Positions 45,128 to 54,057 of a stretch of 64,000 nt of DNA are shown here, piece after piece (the stretch's first letter is position 1; every line of letters starts with the position of its first letter). Position numbers and translations under genes: made by a program. The DNA comes from an uncultured Verrucomicrobiales bacterium (GTDB lineage: Bacteria > Verrucomicrobiota > Verrucomicrobiia > Verrucomicrobiales > Akkermansiaceae), in the NCBI GenBank assembly GCA_937934595.1, contig CALGZA010000019.1, positions 1 through 64,000 of the forward strand, written 5' to 3'. A model generated the notes under the pieces. The model saw only the letters and a program-made list of their open reading frames with translations. It had not been told where the DNA came from and did no database searches.

Positions 45128-48100
45128 TTATGGATTCGTGAAATCTAACTTCACTCGGTGGAACAGCTGTGTGCCTTGGACCCTAGTAAATTTTATCCTA
45201 ACTTCTACTTTATCTACCCCAACGCCGTAAAAATCATTAATCGCATTTATGGTGAAACTATTATCCCCTGATGTCCTAACCCAACTTTTCAGATCCGTAT
45301 CGTGCTGACAATAAAAGTCGGCACTCGCATCATTAAGGACAGCATCATTGCGTCGATAACTGAATACATACTCATCCCCTTCAACTTTCGCCGTAGGCAT
45401 CATTCCCGTCATGTCCGAGTCCGGACTATCCGCGCCCAGCGCCCATGCCAATCCATTACTAACTCCATCATTATTCTTATCACCCGTCCGTGCCACCCCA
45501 CCAGACCAACCATCATATGCCCCTGATGCCAACGGCGTAAACGTAACCTGATCTACCCAGCCCGCATCTGCTCCAGTAGAAACAGAAAAATCCTTAACAT
45601 AGCTCCACTTCACAACATTCACCCCCCCACCCAAGACAATGCTTCTCTCTGTCCAACCAACCTCCCCAGATATCTTACCCAGCAAACCAGTCTGCTCAAT
45701 GCCATTAACCGAAAAAATCAAAAAATCGTAAGTCGCTTCAGATGACACTTTCCACTTAAAAGTTAGAGTTCCAGGACCAGTAATATTAGTCTGTATATAA
45801 TTGGACTCGTTGTTGTTGATATCTCCACTTTGGGCTGCATCTTTAGTATCAAATGTCACCGCACTCTGGTAAAACCACTCAGTATTACCTCCTGTAGACC
45901 AAATTAATGCCTCCGCATCCACCGCATTAGCCAAAGTCGGCTTGGCTACTATAGAGAAAAATGCATCACTGAAATCTTGCACCGCCGGATTATTCAAACT
46001 GCTGATCCTAATAGAAAAATTATTACCTAAAGTTATACCTGCTGGTATCTGCCACGTGTATACTCCATCATTCGGCTCGCTAACAGAGATCACTGAACGA
46101 AAATTACCTCCTTGGTATAAATCAATCCTCACATTTCCCTGAACAGTTGCCGCCCATGTAATGTTATGCGCCACTCCAGCCACCCATGACTCGCCATTGT
46201 TCGGTGACCTAACTAGTATAGAATCCGGCTCAGACCGTGAACCTGAAATAATAAGACCGTAATCCTGACTGTTATTGGTAAGCGCACCACTATAGGTAAC
46301 CTCCACCCTCCACTTTCCATTCTGACCTGGATTTGCGATATTGACCTGCTCCACGTTATCTCGCGTATTAGTTGCTCCATTGTTTATCCCCATTGTAGCA
46401 TTCTCATTCATAGACGCTACGGTCCACCTGCCTACAAATGGCATCACATAAGGATAATACTCTGTCCCATCCGGAGCTATTAACTTAAGATCTAGATTAT
46501 TGACCAATTTAGCCGTCCTTAAGTCATGAGATCCAGTAGAACTCCCCGCAGGATCAGTCCACGCGATCGTTGCCTTAATAGGAGAACTCCCATCCCAGAA
46601 AAACTCAGTCACACTAGTACTGCTGTTTGTAGTGACAGACTTCTCTGATATCGCCTCCAGCCTTGGCTGTGAATGATACGCCCTAATTAAATCAACTGCC
46701 GTCCTAACATTAATATGCCCCCAGCCAAAACGGTAATCTGGACCAGGATTCCCTAAATCATCAGCTGTATGTATCAGCAAAGACTTCAACGTACTTGCTA
46801 GCATAGATTTATTGAAAAGCCTATTATACTGATCAACAACAAGGGCCGCAGAACCACATGCACTCGGGCTCGCCATACTGGTTCCTGACGTACTGAAGTA
46901 ACTAGTATCAGAAGTGATCCCCGTAGAAGTTAACCCCACTCCATTTGCCACCAAGTCAGGCTTGATCCGCCCATCATCAGTCGGCCCTACAGAGGAAAAA
47001 AAAGCTAATGAAGCCTTACTCAAATCACGAGCTCCTGAATCCACAGCATCATTAAGCGCTCCAATTGTAACCAAATTTTTACATATCCCATCTCCTGAAA
47101 TATTGTCAAATCCTCCTCTATAAGTTCCATCATTCTGAGGATGAATAGATGAATTATACACCACATCAACGGTACTACCCGACGAAAGCCTGACGTTATT
47201 TCCATTTCGTGGTCCATCATTACCATCATTACCCGCTGCCCAAAAAGGTAATAAATACTTAGAATTATAAAGCAGCTGGTCCATGGCCCGTTGCCACCCC
47301 CCATAACGTCCAAAATCATCCTCAAACGCATTCTGATCAGCACCCGAACCATACCAAGTCCAGCGTGAAGTTTTATTGTTATAAGACCATCCTCCAATTG
47401 GCCCATAACTGTGATTAGATAAATACAGCCTGTTTCCTAGTTGATTATTTGCAGTAGCCGCCGCTGCTGTCATCTCACTATTATCGTTACCCCAGTCACG
47501 TGAATGGATCAAAACCGCATTCGCCATCCCCCTGGCAGTAGCACTGACACCTTGAGCTCCTACTGTGCCCATAACATGCATCGCATGCGAACTCAGACTC
47601 GCAGAATCTAAGTTCGTGATCCGGTTCCCCTGCACAAACTCCCTGTGAGTTGCCAGTCCGCTTCCCTCATCCCACACACCAACAATTTGACCCTGACCAT
47701 CAAGACCATAGGGTGTCTCCCACAGAATATTCGCTCCGCTCGATATAGCAGCATTCAAGTTCTTGGTCTCCCTATAAATGGGATCATTACCTTCAAAACC
47801 AACTATCTCCATAGAGCCGCCGCCTTTCTTATGGATGCGCATAGCTAAACCTCGTAACCTTGCCTTCTCTGCTACCCTCTCTTTTTCTGCTTCTTCTATT
47901 GCACGTATCCTTGCTACAGCTTTCGCTCTATCTTCTGGTTTCGAGAAATCAAGTGCGGGATCATCATGAACAGCTGAGATTTGTTCAGCAGCTGCATCGT
48001 CAGTATCCAATACAGGCAGAGCCTCATTAAATGTTAGCTCACTTACTATCGCTGGTTCTGCAGTCCTTTTTGCCACCCCTCCATGCGCTTCTGGTTGAAC

Positions 48101-48355
48101 CTTTAGCTCATCATCATGACTCAGCAAGCTCTCCTCCGTTTTCTTATCATCAGAATTAACTTCTATCGCATTTTCTGAACCAGAATCAGTAACCCCACTA
48201 TTAATTACCAAGTCATCGCCAAGATCATAAGACTTTGCCTTTCCACTAGTATGCGCTGTATCACTTCCTTCATTGGGCTTTAATGAATAAATAAACACCG
48301 CCAGCATTAAAATCACCAAGGAGCTTAAGATAGTGAGTAAGTATTTAAGTTTCAT
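45128..48355 (-). CDS. Large subtilisin-family (S8) serine protease, exported
   Basis: 1075 residues. Hydrophobic leader or anchor 5-25, an acidic Ser/Glu-rich region to about 110, a charged helical stretch (AVARIRAIEEAEKERVAEKA), then the S8 domain. Catalytic residues are visible: Asp in IVGVWDEGSG (about 225), His in SSHAMHVMGTVG (about 257), Ser in STSGTSMASPSACG (about 492). C-terminal parts: a P-domain-like beta-sandwich (about 590-690), a Kre9/KNH-like module (SPNNGESWVAGVAHNITW) and a jelly-roll (about 800-960). Probably cell-surface or secreted. The gene lies between two MITEs and has weaker strand skew than its neighbours, suggesting acquisition as a unit. Confidence 0.92.
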   Translation of the reverse strand: MKLKYLLTILSSLVILMLAVFIYSLKPNEGSDTAHTSGKAKSYDLGDDLVINSGVTDSGSENAIEVNSDDKKTEESLLSHDDELKVQPEAHGGVAKRTAEPAIVSELTFNEALPVLDTDDAAAEQISAVHDDPALDFSKPEDRAKAVARIRAIEEAEKERVAEKARLRGLAMRIHKKGGGSMEIVGFEGNDPIYRETKNLNAAISSGANILWETPYGLDGQGQIVGVWDEGSGLATHREFVQGNRITNLDSASLSSHAMHVMGTVGAQGVSATARGMANAVLIHSRDWGNDNSEMTAAAATANNQLGNRLYLSNHSYGPIGGWSYNNKTSRWTWYGSGADQNAFEDDFGRYGGWQRAMDQLLYNSKYLLPFWAAGNDGNDGPRNGNNVRLSSGSTVDVVYNSSIHPQNDGTYRGGFDNISGDGICKNLVTIGALNDAVDSGARDLSKASLAFFSSVGPTDDGRIKPDLVANGVGLTSTGITSDTSYFSTSGTSMASPSACGSAALVVDQYNRLFNKSMLASTLKSLLIHTADDLGNPGPDYRFGWGHINVRTAVDLIRAYHSQPRLEAISEKSVTTNSSTSVTEFFWDGSSPIKATIAWTDPAGSSTGSHDLRTAKLVNNLDLKLIAPDGTEYYPYVMPFVGRWTVASMNENATMGINNGATNTRDNVEQVNIANPGQNGKWRVEVTYSGALTNNSQDYGLIISGSRSEPDSILVRSPNNGESWVAGVAHNITWAATVQGNVRIDLYQGGNFRSVISVSEPNDGVYTWQIPAGITLGNNFSIRISSLNNPAVQDFSDAFFSIVAKPTLANAVDAEALIWSTGGNTEWFYQSAVTFDTKDAAQSGDINNNESNYIQTNITGPGTLTFKWKVSSEATYDFLIFSVNGIEQTGLLGKISGEVGWTERSIVLGGGVNVVKWSYVKDFSVSTGADAGWVDQVTFTPLASGAYDGWSGGVARTGDKNNDGVSNGLAWALGADSPDSDMTGMMPTAKVEGDEYVFSYRRNDAVLNDASADFYCQHDTDLKSWVRTSGDNSFTINAINDFYGVGVDKVEVRIKFTRVQGTQLFHRVKLDFTNP

Positions 48356-48584
48356 ATGAAAAATTGAGTAAAATTTTATGCACTAATTCACTAAAGACCC
48401 TCTATGATCTCAGCCAATAAGACTAACATGCATCATACATATATTATAGTATATTAGATTGTTATGTATTATTCAGAATACTATTGTGACTCTTTTTGTC
48501 AACGTAATTCCTCTCCAGAAACAGCCTCTTAGCCGATTTTTGATGACCTCCATTACAAAATAATCCCTCCAAGTTATAGCAATT

Positions 48585-48604
48585 ATTGTATTTACAAATA
48601 CAAT
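48585..48604. promoter_or_regulatory. 20-bp palindrome, possible operator upstream of the S8 protease
   Basis: ATTGTATTT, AC, AAATACAAT: two perfect 9-bp arms around a 2-bp centre, 230 bp upstream of the protease start. Its symmetry resembles a dimeric repressor site; a transcript hairpin is the alternative. Confidence 0.3.
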
Positions 48605-48796
48605 ACTCCCCTTTGTAAGCAAGGCTCAGCCTCTGATAAGACGTAAACGATATTTAGACAACAGATGAAAAACTGGCCACCAAAATAATCCTAAATTTAA
48701 TATAAAAATAAATCTCACCAGACTATTCAAACATCCTATTCACCAAATAATCTATCCACCAAGAAATACTCACTCCCATAATCCACCAGTCAGTAA

Positions 48797-49001
48797 TACC
48801 ATTTGAACCGTTACAATGGATTGATAGCACAACAAGATAGCAAGAGTAGCAAGGCAAGAGGAAAGCGAATAGTGGACTATGCAACTGACGATTAACGAAG
48901 CTAATCTTGATAGATTGTTTTGCACTTCAAAAAATCAGCTCTGCTGCTGTTCCCAAATGTATTAAAACTACTATCAACCCAGAATAACTTTGAAAATGGT
49001 A
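48797..49001. mobile_element. MITE copy 2 (205 bp)
   Basis: Second copy of the element at 44654-44867, in the same orientation, bounded by TACCATTT and AAATGGTA and flanked by the target duplication TAA (48794-48796 and 49002-49004). It differs from copy 1 by scattered substitutions and by lacking one 9-base unit. The differing target triplets (TTA and TAA, both TNA) show two independent insertions rather than duplication of a flanking segment. Confidence 0.88.
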
Positions 49002-49165
49002 TAATCTCACAACTTTGAGGCTTTAAAAACAAACCATCCACTAGCAAATAAAAAAAATTACCCCTAAAAGCAAAGCATAAAGCCAACTACCAAGAAGGAG
49101 CCGCTAATGAATTAACACATCAAAAACTCTCCACGGAACATTCGACCTCATAACCTCACTAGCCC

Positions 49166-50314
49166 TCATCCTATCAAATGCTTAGGAAAGTCCCCCACCC
49201 TCTCGCAAGCAACCTGCTCCATCACCTGCTGAATTTGTCTCTTAAACATTTCAAACACATGGTGCCCGCCATACTCACCCAAGGCCCCTACCCCATACAT
49301 CGGCGCCCTCCCAATAAGTGTAAAATCTGCTCCACTCGCTAACACAGAAGCCACATCAGCACCAGACTCTATCCCACTATCCATCAAAATCGTCAATTTC
49401 CCCTTAAACTCAGGCACCAGCTGCTGTAACGACCGAACCGTAGACTGCCCCCTATCTAACTGCCTACCCCCATGATTAGACACCACCATACCATCCAGCC
49501 CCAAACTCACTGCAACCTCAGCATCCTCAGGATTGACTATCCCTTTGATCACAAGATGTCCTTTCCACTTATCCCTTATCCTAGCTATCCTAGTATGACT
49601 CAACCTACCCGAAAAAGTCTTATTCATAAATTGGGCCAAATGCTTCATACTTAAACCATCTGGTACATAATCCTTCATCGTCTTAAACTCCGGCACTCCC
49701 TCCCTAAGCTGACCAATCGACCACCGTGGACTACGGCACATCTGTAAAATATTCCTTAACGACATTTTAGGCGGTATCGACAGCCCATTCCGTATCTCCC
49801 GTGGCCTATACGCAAACGTCGGCGTGTCAGCCAAAATCAATAATGTCCTACATCCAGCATCCCAAGCACGCTCCAGTAACTTATCGCACAAGGAATCCTC
49901 AGCTGGATGATACAACTGAAACCAGAAATCACCACCAGTTATCTCCCCCACAGCCTCAATACTAGCCGTCCCCACAGTAGAAAGACAAAACGGTATGTTA
50001 TGATCCACAGAAGCCTTAGCTAAATACTCACATGCCCTAGGCCACATCAAACCCTGAAGACCAATAGGCGCCATTCCAAATGGCGCATCATATTCCTTCC
50101 CAAATAACTCAACACACTGCGAAGCACCACTAAAATCTCCCAGATACCGTGGCTGTAATTGAACTTCCCTTAACTCAACTGCATTACGCTCCAGATTAAC
50201 ATCTGAAAAACAACCACCAGATAAATAATCGTAAGCAAAACCAGGCATCCTACGCTTTGCCCCCCTCATCAAATGAGACAACGTCGGATATTCAGAATTA
50301 AAATGATCTAACAT
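49166..50314 (-). CDS. FMN-dependent alpha-hydroxy-acid dehydrogenase (lactate dehydrogenase family)
   Basis: 382 residues, close to the family's usual 360-390. It oxidises 2-hydroxy acids such as L-lactate using FMN. Motifs: APIGLQGLMWPRACEYLAKA near 95, LILADTPTFAYRPREIRNG near 155, catalytic-His segment VVSNHGGRQLDRGQSTV near 278, and the phosphate-binding LMDSGIESGADVASVLASG and FTLIGRAPMYGVGALGEYG near 310-345. Substrate among lactate, glycolate and mandelate cannot be read. It follows a short unrecognised gene after 34 bp. Confidence 0.9.
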   Translation of the reverse strand: MLDHFNSEYPTLSHLMRGAKRRMPGFAYDYLSGGCFSDVNLERNAVELREVQLQPRYLGDFSGASQCVELFGKEYDAPFGMAPIGLQGLMWPRACEYLAKASVDHNIPFCLSTVGTASIEAVGEITGGDFWFQLYHPAEDSLCDKLLERAWDAGCRTLLILADTPTFAYRPREIRNGLSIPPKMSLRNILQMCRSPRWSIGQLREGVPEFKTMKDYVPDGLSMKHLAQFMNKTFSGRLSHTRIARIRDKWKGHLVIKGIVNPEDAEVAVSLGLDGMVVSNHGGRQLDRGQSTVRSLQQLVPEFKGKLTILMDSGIESGADVASVLASGADFTLIGRAPMYGVGALGEYGGHHVFEMFKRQIQQVMEQVACERVGDFPKHLIG

Positions 50315-50348
50315 ATAAAATAAACATATGAATTACAAAATCCACCTA

Positions 50349-50603
50349 CTAACCCTCCGGAAGATCAGGTAAAGAATCCAACAAGGACTTATACCTTACC
50401 AAATCAAAACCACGCTTATCAATAAACATCCTATTAGACTCATCCGCCAAACACAAAGCTATCATCATCTTTACCTCAGACTCTTCCTCCCCGCCTTTAA
50501 CTAACCTCAGTAAAGCCTCTTTGACAAAAGGCGTCTGCTCAGACTCCAGCTGCTGCTCAACTGCCGGCATCAAGTTTTTTACCAAATTCTCTTCCTCAAA
50601 CAT
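50349..50603 (-). CDS. Small hypothetical protein
   Basis: 84 residues from the ATG at 50603 (a GTG at 50609 also opens the frame). It is acidic and helical: MFEEENLVKNLMPAVEQQLE, then VKEALLRLVKGGEEESEVKM, then IALCLADESNRMFIDKRGFD. No signal peptide, membrane segment or known family. It sits just upstream of the FMN dehydrogenase and is probably co-transcribed with it. Confidence 0.6.
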   Translation of the reverse strand: MFEEENLVKNLMPAVEQQLESEQTPFVKEALLRLVKGGEEESEVKMMIALCLADESNRMFIDKRGFDLVRYKSLLDSLPDLPEG

Positions 50604-50802
50604 GCACACCTACATAGCAACTCAACTCCTTCTACTCCAGCTTATAAAAACAACCACCTACTCACACATCTATCTGCTACCCTAAAAATACTCAAACCCC
50701 ACACTGACAAGCATTACACCCCACTCTTAATCAATGGAAAACAACATTCCTACACCCAACAACAACACATCCAAATGATTGATTTCAAACACGAAAAGAC
50801 AC

Positions 50803-50831
50803 TTGACGCATCAAACTAAAATAACTAACTT
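50803..50831 (+). promoter_or_regulatory. Possible promoter of the coiled-coil protein gene
   Basis: TTGACG (50803-50808), a 17-bp spacer and TAACTT (50826-50831). The -35 is good and the -10 is weak. It would give a leader of about 12 nt before the ATG at 50850. Confidence 0.33.
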
Positions 50832-50849
50832 ACCTAAAATATATATATT

Positions 50850-51830
50850 ATGAACAATACTAATCTAACAAACAGCACACCCTCCCCAGCAGCAGCTAAG
50901 ACACCAGCTAACACTCAACCTATCACCCCAAATAAAACCACAGCTACCTCGCCTCCCGTAAAAAACACAGTCAGCCCCAAGCCCGCCCTCAAAACTGCCC
51001 CAACCACCAGCAACCAAACCCCACCAGCGCAACCACAACCTACGAAACCACAACCTACGAAGCCCTCAACCAAAGTAGAACCCAACCCTTCCCCCAGCAA
51101 CAACACAGGATTCAAGAGCATCGAACAAAAACAAAAAATCGTCAAAAAACCAAAATGGTGGCAATTCTGGGCTAAAACCACACCACAAGACAACACCACT
51201 AACCTTAATACCAGCAACACAGCAGAACCCATAAAAACAAACAATCTACAACCTGACATAACCACCGAACCCATACTCCCCGTCAGAAGAGACAAGCTCA
51301 GCGTACTAGATAGCAACAACCAAGACCCAGAAACTCTAGACAGAATGAACTCTGCTAACGTACTCGTCAAAGCCGAGAAAAAATCTCAAGAACAACTCAT
51401 GCAGGTATTCAACGAACTCAAAGCAAACAGCTCAGAGCTCAACCTCACTCTAAAAGACATCTCTCAGCACCTCAAAGCCTCCACTGCCAGAGACGAAAAA
51501 GTCATCGCCGCCATCGAAAGCGTAGATAAATCAGTAGCCAAAGCCGACAAAACATTCACAGAATGCTCAACCGCATTCGAACAATCATCAAAATCAATCA
51601 TCGCTAGCGCTGAAAAATCAGACCAATCCATCGCCAAACTCAGCGAACACGTCAACAATTCATCCACAACCTTCAAAGAAGTCGCCAAACAAATAGAAAC
51701 CAACGACACTGAAAACAGAGAAGCTCTACTACAGCTACAAAAGCGCTCAAACACCCTCATCCTCAGCCTAGGCATCACAATAGCCATCATCGCAATTGTA
51801 GCCCTAATATTATACGTTATGAACCTATAG
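50850..51830 (+). CDS. Proline/threonine-rich, coiled-coil, tail-anchored protein
   Basis: 326 residues. Residues about 1-85 are a low-complexity Pro/Thr/Asn/Lys segment (with a repeated KPQPT unit), followed by a WWQFWAK patch near 100. About 170-295 is a helical coiled-coil region (LMQVFNELKANSSELNLTLK; VAKADKTFTECSTAFEQSSK) resembling the cytoplasmic part of methyl-accepting or BAR-type helical proteins. The C-terminus is a single hydrophobic span LILSLGITIAIIAIVALILY, so it is probably tail-anchored. No enzyme motif; family not recognised. Confidence 0.65.
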   Translation: MNNTNLTNSTPSPAAAKTPANTQPITPNKTTATSPPVKNTVSPKPALKTAPTTSNQTPPAQPQPTKPQPTKPSTKVEPNPSPSNNTGFKSIEQKQKIVKKPKWWQFWAKTTPQDNTTNLNTSNTAEPIKTNNLQPDITTEPILPVRRDKLSVLDSNNQDPETLDRMNSANVLVKAEKKSQEQLMQVFNELKANSSELNLTLKDISQHLKASTARDEKVIAAIESVDKSVAKADKTFTECSTAFEQSSKSIIASAEKSDQSIAKLSEHVNNSSTTFKEVAKQIETNDTENREALLQLQKRSNTLILSLGITIAIIAIVALILYVMNL

Positions 51831-51846
51831 CAACAAACTCAAAAAC

Positions 51847-51872
51847 GCATCCCCGAAACCCCTCGGGGATGC
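51847..51872. terminator. Hairpin terminator between convergent genes
   Basis: Perfect 10-bp stem GCATCCCCGA / TCGGGGATGC with a 6-nt loop. On the minus strand it is followed by GTTTTTGAG, a fair T-run, so it most likely ends argC transcripts; on the plus strand it is followed by CCCTC and A, so it would be weak for the upstream plus-strand gene. Confidence 0.75.
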
Positions 51873-51887
51873 CCCTCAAAAAAAACA

Positions 51888-52937
51888 CTAATAATTTCTC
51901 AATCCTGCCGTCTCCTCCAGCCCATACATAAGATTAAAACACTGAATAGCCTGACCACCAGCACCCTTCCCTAAATTATCCTCAGCACTAAAAAGTAATA
52001 ACCTCCCAGTCCTCGCATCATAATCCCAACCTATATCAATATGATTAGTGCGTGTCACATACTTAGTATCTGCAGGCTTCCCCTTCCCTAACAACCTCAC
52101 AAAATACGAGCCCCCATAAGCACCCTCTAACGCCTCATCCACCCGGCTAAGATCTCCCTCATCACCCAGAAAAGGAACAGAGGTCGTTGTACATATCCCA
52201 TTATGAGCAGGTATCAAATGCGGAGTAAATGACAGAGTCACCTTCTCACCCGCAGCTATCGAAAGCTCCTGCTCTATCTCAGACAAATGCCTGTGCTTAG
52301 GAACACTATACGCCCTCACACTCTCGTTAGCCTCACAGTATGAAAACATCACATTCCCAGTCTTACCCGCTCCACTCACACCACTCATAGAACAAGTCAC
52401 TATAGACTGAGAATCTATTAGATTAACTCCCAAAAGAGGCAACAAAGGCAAACTCACACTCGTAGGATAACACCCAGGAGATGCTATCAACCTCGCCTCA
52501 GCTATCTCCGCTGCCCGCACCTCAGGAAAACCATACACAGCCTCCCTTAATAAATCAGGCGCAGGATGAACCCCTCCATAAAACTCCTCATAAACCAAAG
52601 GATCACTCAACCTAAAATCTGCACTCAAATCTATCACCTTCAACCCCAAATCCAACAAAGCCGCAGCATAATCCGCCGCCACACCATGAGGCAAAGCCAG
52701 AAAAGCCACCTCAGCACCCGTCGCCGCAACACTCTTCGCATCAGGCTCACTAAAACAAAGATCAGCACCCACAGCACCACTATACCTTGGAAAAACATCT
52801 GACAAAGACTGCCCCGCATACTGCCGTGATGTCACACAGCAAAGCTCCGCATGCGGATGCATCAACAACAACCTCAATAACTCCATCCCCGTATAACCAC
52901 TAGCCCCAACCACCGCCGTCTTCACTAAATTAATCAT
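51888..52937 (-). CDS. argC: N-acetyl-gamma-glutamyl-phosphate reductase ArgC
   Basis: 349 residues. Reduces N-acetylglutamyl phosphate with NADPH in arginine synthesis. N-terminal dinucleotide fold TAVVGASGYTGMELLRLL, catalytic Cys in ASPGCYPTSVSLPLL near 150, and histidine in KHRHLSEIEQEL near 218. The longest frame starts at 52979; the ATG at 52937 (MINLVKTAVVGASG) gives the normal N-terminus. No other arg gene is adjacent. A hairpin terminator follows at 51847-51872. Confidence 0.95.
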   Translation of the reverse strand: MINLVKTAVVGASGYTGMELLRLLLMHPHAELCCVTSRQYAGQSLSDVFPRYSGAVGADLCFSEPDAKSVAATGAEVAFLALPHGVAADYAAALLDLGLKVIDLSADFRLSDPLVYEEFYGGVHPAPDLLREAVYGFPEVRAAEIAEARLIASPGCYPTSVSLPLLPLLGVNLIDSQSIVTCSMSGVSGAGKTGNVMFSYCEANESVRAYSVPKHRHLSEIEQELSIAAGEKVTLSFTPHLIPAHNGICTTTSVPFLGDEGDLSRVDEALEGAYGGSYFVRLLGKGKPADTKYVTRTNHIDIGWDYDARTGRLLLFSAEDNLGKGAGGQAIQCFNLMYGLEETAGLRNY

Positions 52938-53013
52938 ACAATAGTGAAAGCAGGAAATTTCTAGCTTGCCAACTACCAACTCCTCAATATGCTCCTTGCA
53001 TCATCAAATGATA

Positions 53014-53090
53014 CGGGACTTGGCGCAGTTTGGTAGCGCGTTGCACTGGGGGTGCAGAGGTCGCAGGTTCGAATCCTGTAGTCCCGACCA
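53014..53090 (+). tRNA. tRNA-Pro (GGG anticodon)
   Basis: 77 nt with the full cloverleaf: acceptor arms CGGGACT / AGTCCCG, D arm GGCGCAGTTTGGTAGCGCG, anticodon stem TTGCA / TGCAG around loop CTGGGGG (anticodon GGG), variable loop and T arm GCAGGTTCGAATCCTG, encoded CCA end. It reads CCC (and CCU) codons. Gene immediately downstream is a tandem 7-bp repeat; no attachment-site duplication was seen. Confidence 0.97.
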
Positions 53091-53102
53091 TTTTATAACA
53101 AA

Positions 53103-53130
53103 CACCCTTCACCCTTCACCCTACACCCTA
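53103..53130. repeat. Tandem 7-bp repeat (4 units)
   Basis: Four head-to-tail units CACCCTT, CACCCTT, CACCCTA, CACCCTA start 13 bp after the tRNA-Pro gene. It may be a simple slippage product. Confidence 0.8.
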
Positions 53131-53180
53131 CCCATCCATCGCTTGAACCTCCTCATCTCAAAATAAAATATCACTATACC

Positions 53181-54014
53181 ATGAAACCTCCTCATAAAAT
53201 GCTAAGCCTCATCTCCGCCCTATCCCTCATTACCACAGCATGTTCTTCCTCTCCAAATAACTACGAGCAAATCATACTCCCATCGCCAACATACACTCAA
53301 ATCCTATCCCCTCTCCCAGAACAACCTACAAGAATCACCCCAGTCAAAAAAACAATAACCTCCAAATCATCAAACAAAACCAAAGACCCACTCGGCCACA
53401 AACCAGGCCCTAAAAACTTCAGCACAGTCATCATCGATGCTGGCCACGGCGGAAAAGACCCAGGAGCTGTCTCCCACGGCATCACTGAAAAAAAACTAGC
53501 ATTCGACATCGCACGCAGACTCAAAGCCAAACTACAAGGACACTTTGAATCCGTTTACATCCGCAGCGGTGACTACTTCGTAGACCTAGACCAAAGAGTC
53601 AAAATCGCTAATAAATATCACAATGCCGTCCTACTAAGCATCCACCTTAACCACACCACCTCCAAGTCCGTCAGAGGACCAGAAACATACTACTTCAGAG
53701 TAGACAGCTACGGACTCGCCAAAAGACTCCAAAAAGCCATGGCAAGCGTCAGCCCAGCTGAAAAAAGCAGAGGCCTCGTCAGACGGCGACTCAGACTCAC
53801 TAGAAACCCTCAAATCCCATGCGTCCTCCTAGAAATTGGATACCTCTCTAACACACAAGAAAGACAACTACTCGCACAAGAAACATACAGAGACCGCATG
53901 GCTACCGCTCTCGCTACAGCCCTCAAAACACAAAAGAAAATCGGAGACTCAGGCATGGGCAAACTACCTCCTCCCATCAATAAACCACTCTCACGTCCCA
54001 CTGACAAAAACTAA
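53181..54014 (+). CDS. N-acetylmuramoyl-L-alanine amidase (Amidase_3)
   Basis: 277 residues. It cleaves the lactyl-peptide bond in peptidoglycan, using zinc. Lipoprotein-like leader (SLISALSLITTACSSS, residues 9-24), a linker to about 85, then the amidase: VIIDAGHGGKDPGAV near 91 (His ligand), a Glu in GITEKKLAFD, LLSIHLNHTTSK near 150 (His) and CVLLEIGYLSN near 217 (catalytic Glu). Followed after 43 bp by the stop of a convergent gene. Family member (AmiA/AmiC type) not resolved. Confidence 0.9.
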   Translation: MKPPHKMLSLISALSLITTACSSSPNNYEQIILPSPTYTQILSPLPEQPTRITPVKKTITSKSSNKTKDPLGHKPGPKNFSTVIIDAGHGGKDPGAVSHGITEKKLAFDIARRLKAKLQGHFESVYIRSGDYFVDLDQRVKIANKYHNAVLLSIHLNHTTSKSVRGPETYYFRVDSYGLAKRLQKAMASVSPAEKSRGLVRRRLRLTRNPQIPCVLLEIGYLSNTQERQLLAQETYRDRMATALATALKTQKKIGDSGMGKLPPPINKPLSRPTDKN

Positions 54015-54057
54015 AAAATGTAGCGAATACACCCCACCACCACTCCCACCACTAACC

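Larger units (their letters stand above)
48356..49165. other. Intergenic region carrying MITE copy 2 and a palindrome
   Basis: 810 bp upstream of the S8 protease and downstream of the FMN dehydrogenase. It holds the palindrome at 48585-48604 and the 205-bp MITE at 48797-49001. No convincing gene: a 61-codon minus-strand frame at 48901-49086 crosses the MITE end and is a chance frame. Confidence 0.5.

Noticed and set aside
44868-48796. MITE pair plus protease as a true composite transposon
   Set aside because: The two target duplications differ (TTA and TAA) and each MITE has its own, so they inserted independently. Mobilisation of the whole block is only a possibility.
48901-49086. 61-codon minus-strand frame overlapping MITE copy 2
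   Set aside because: It crosses the element boundary; the same frame in copy 1 is not preserved as a gene, so it is a chance frame.
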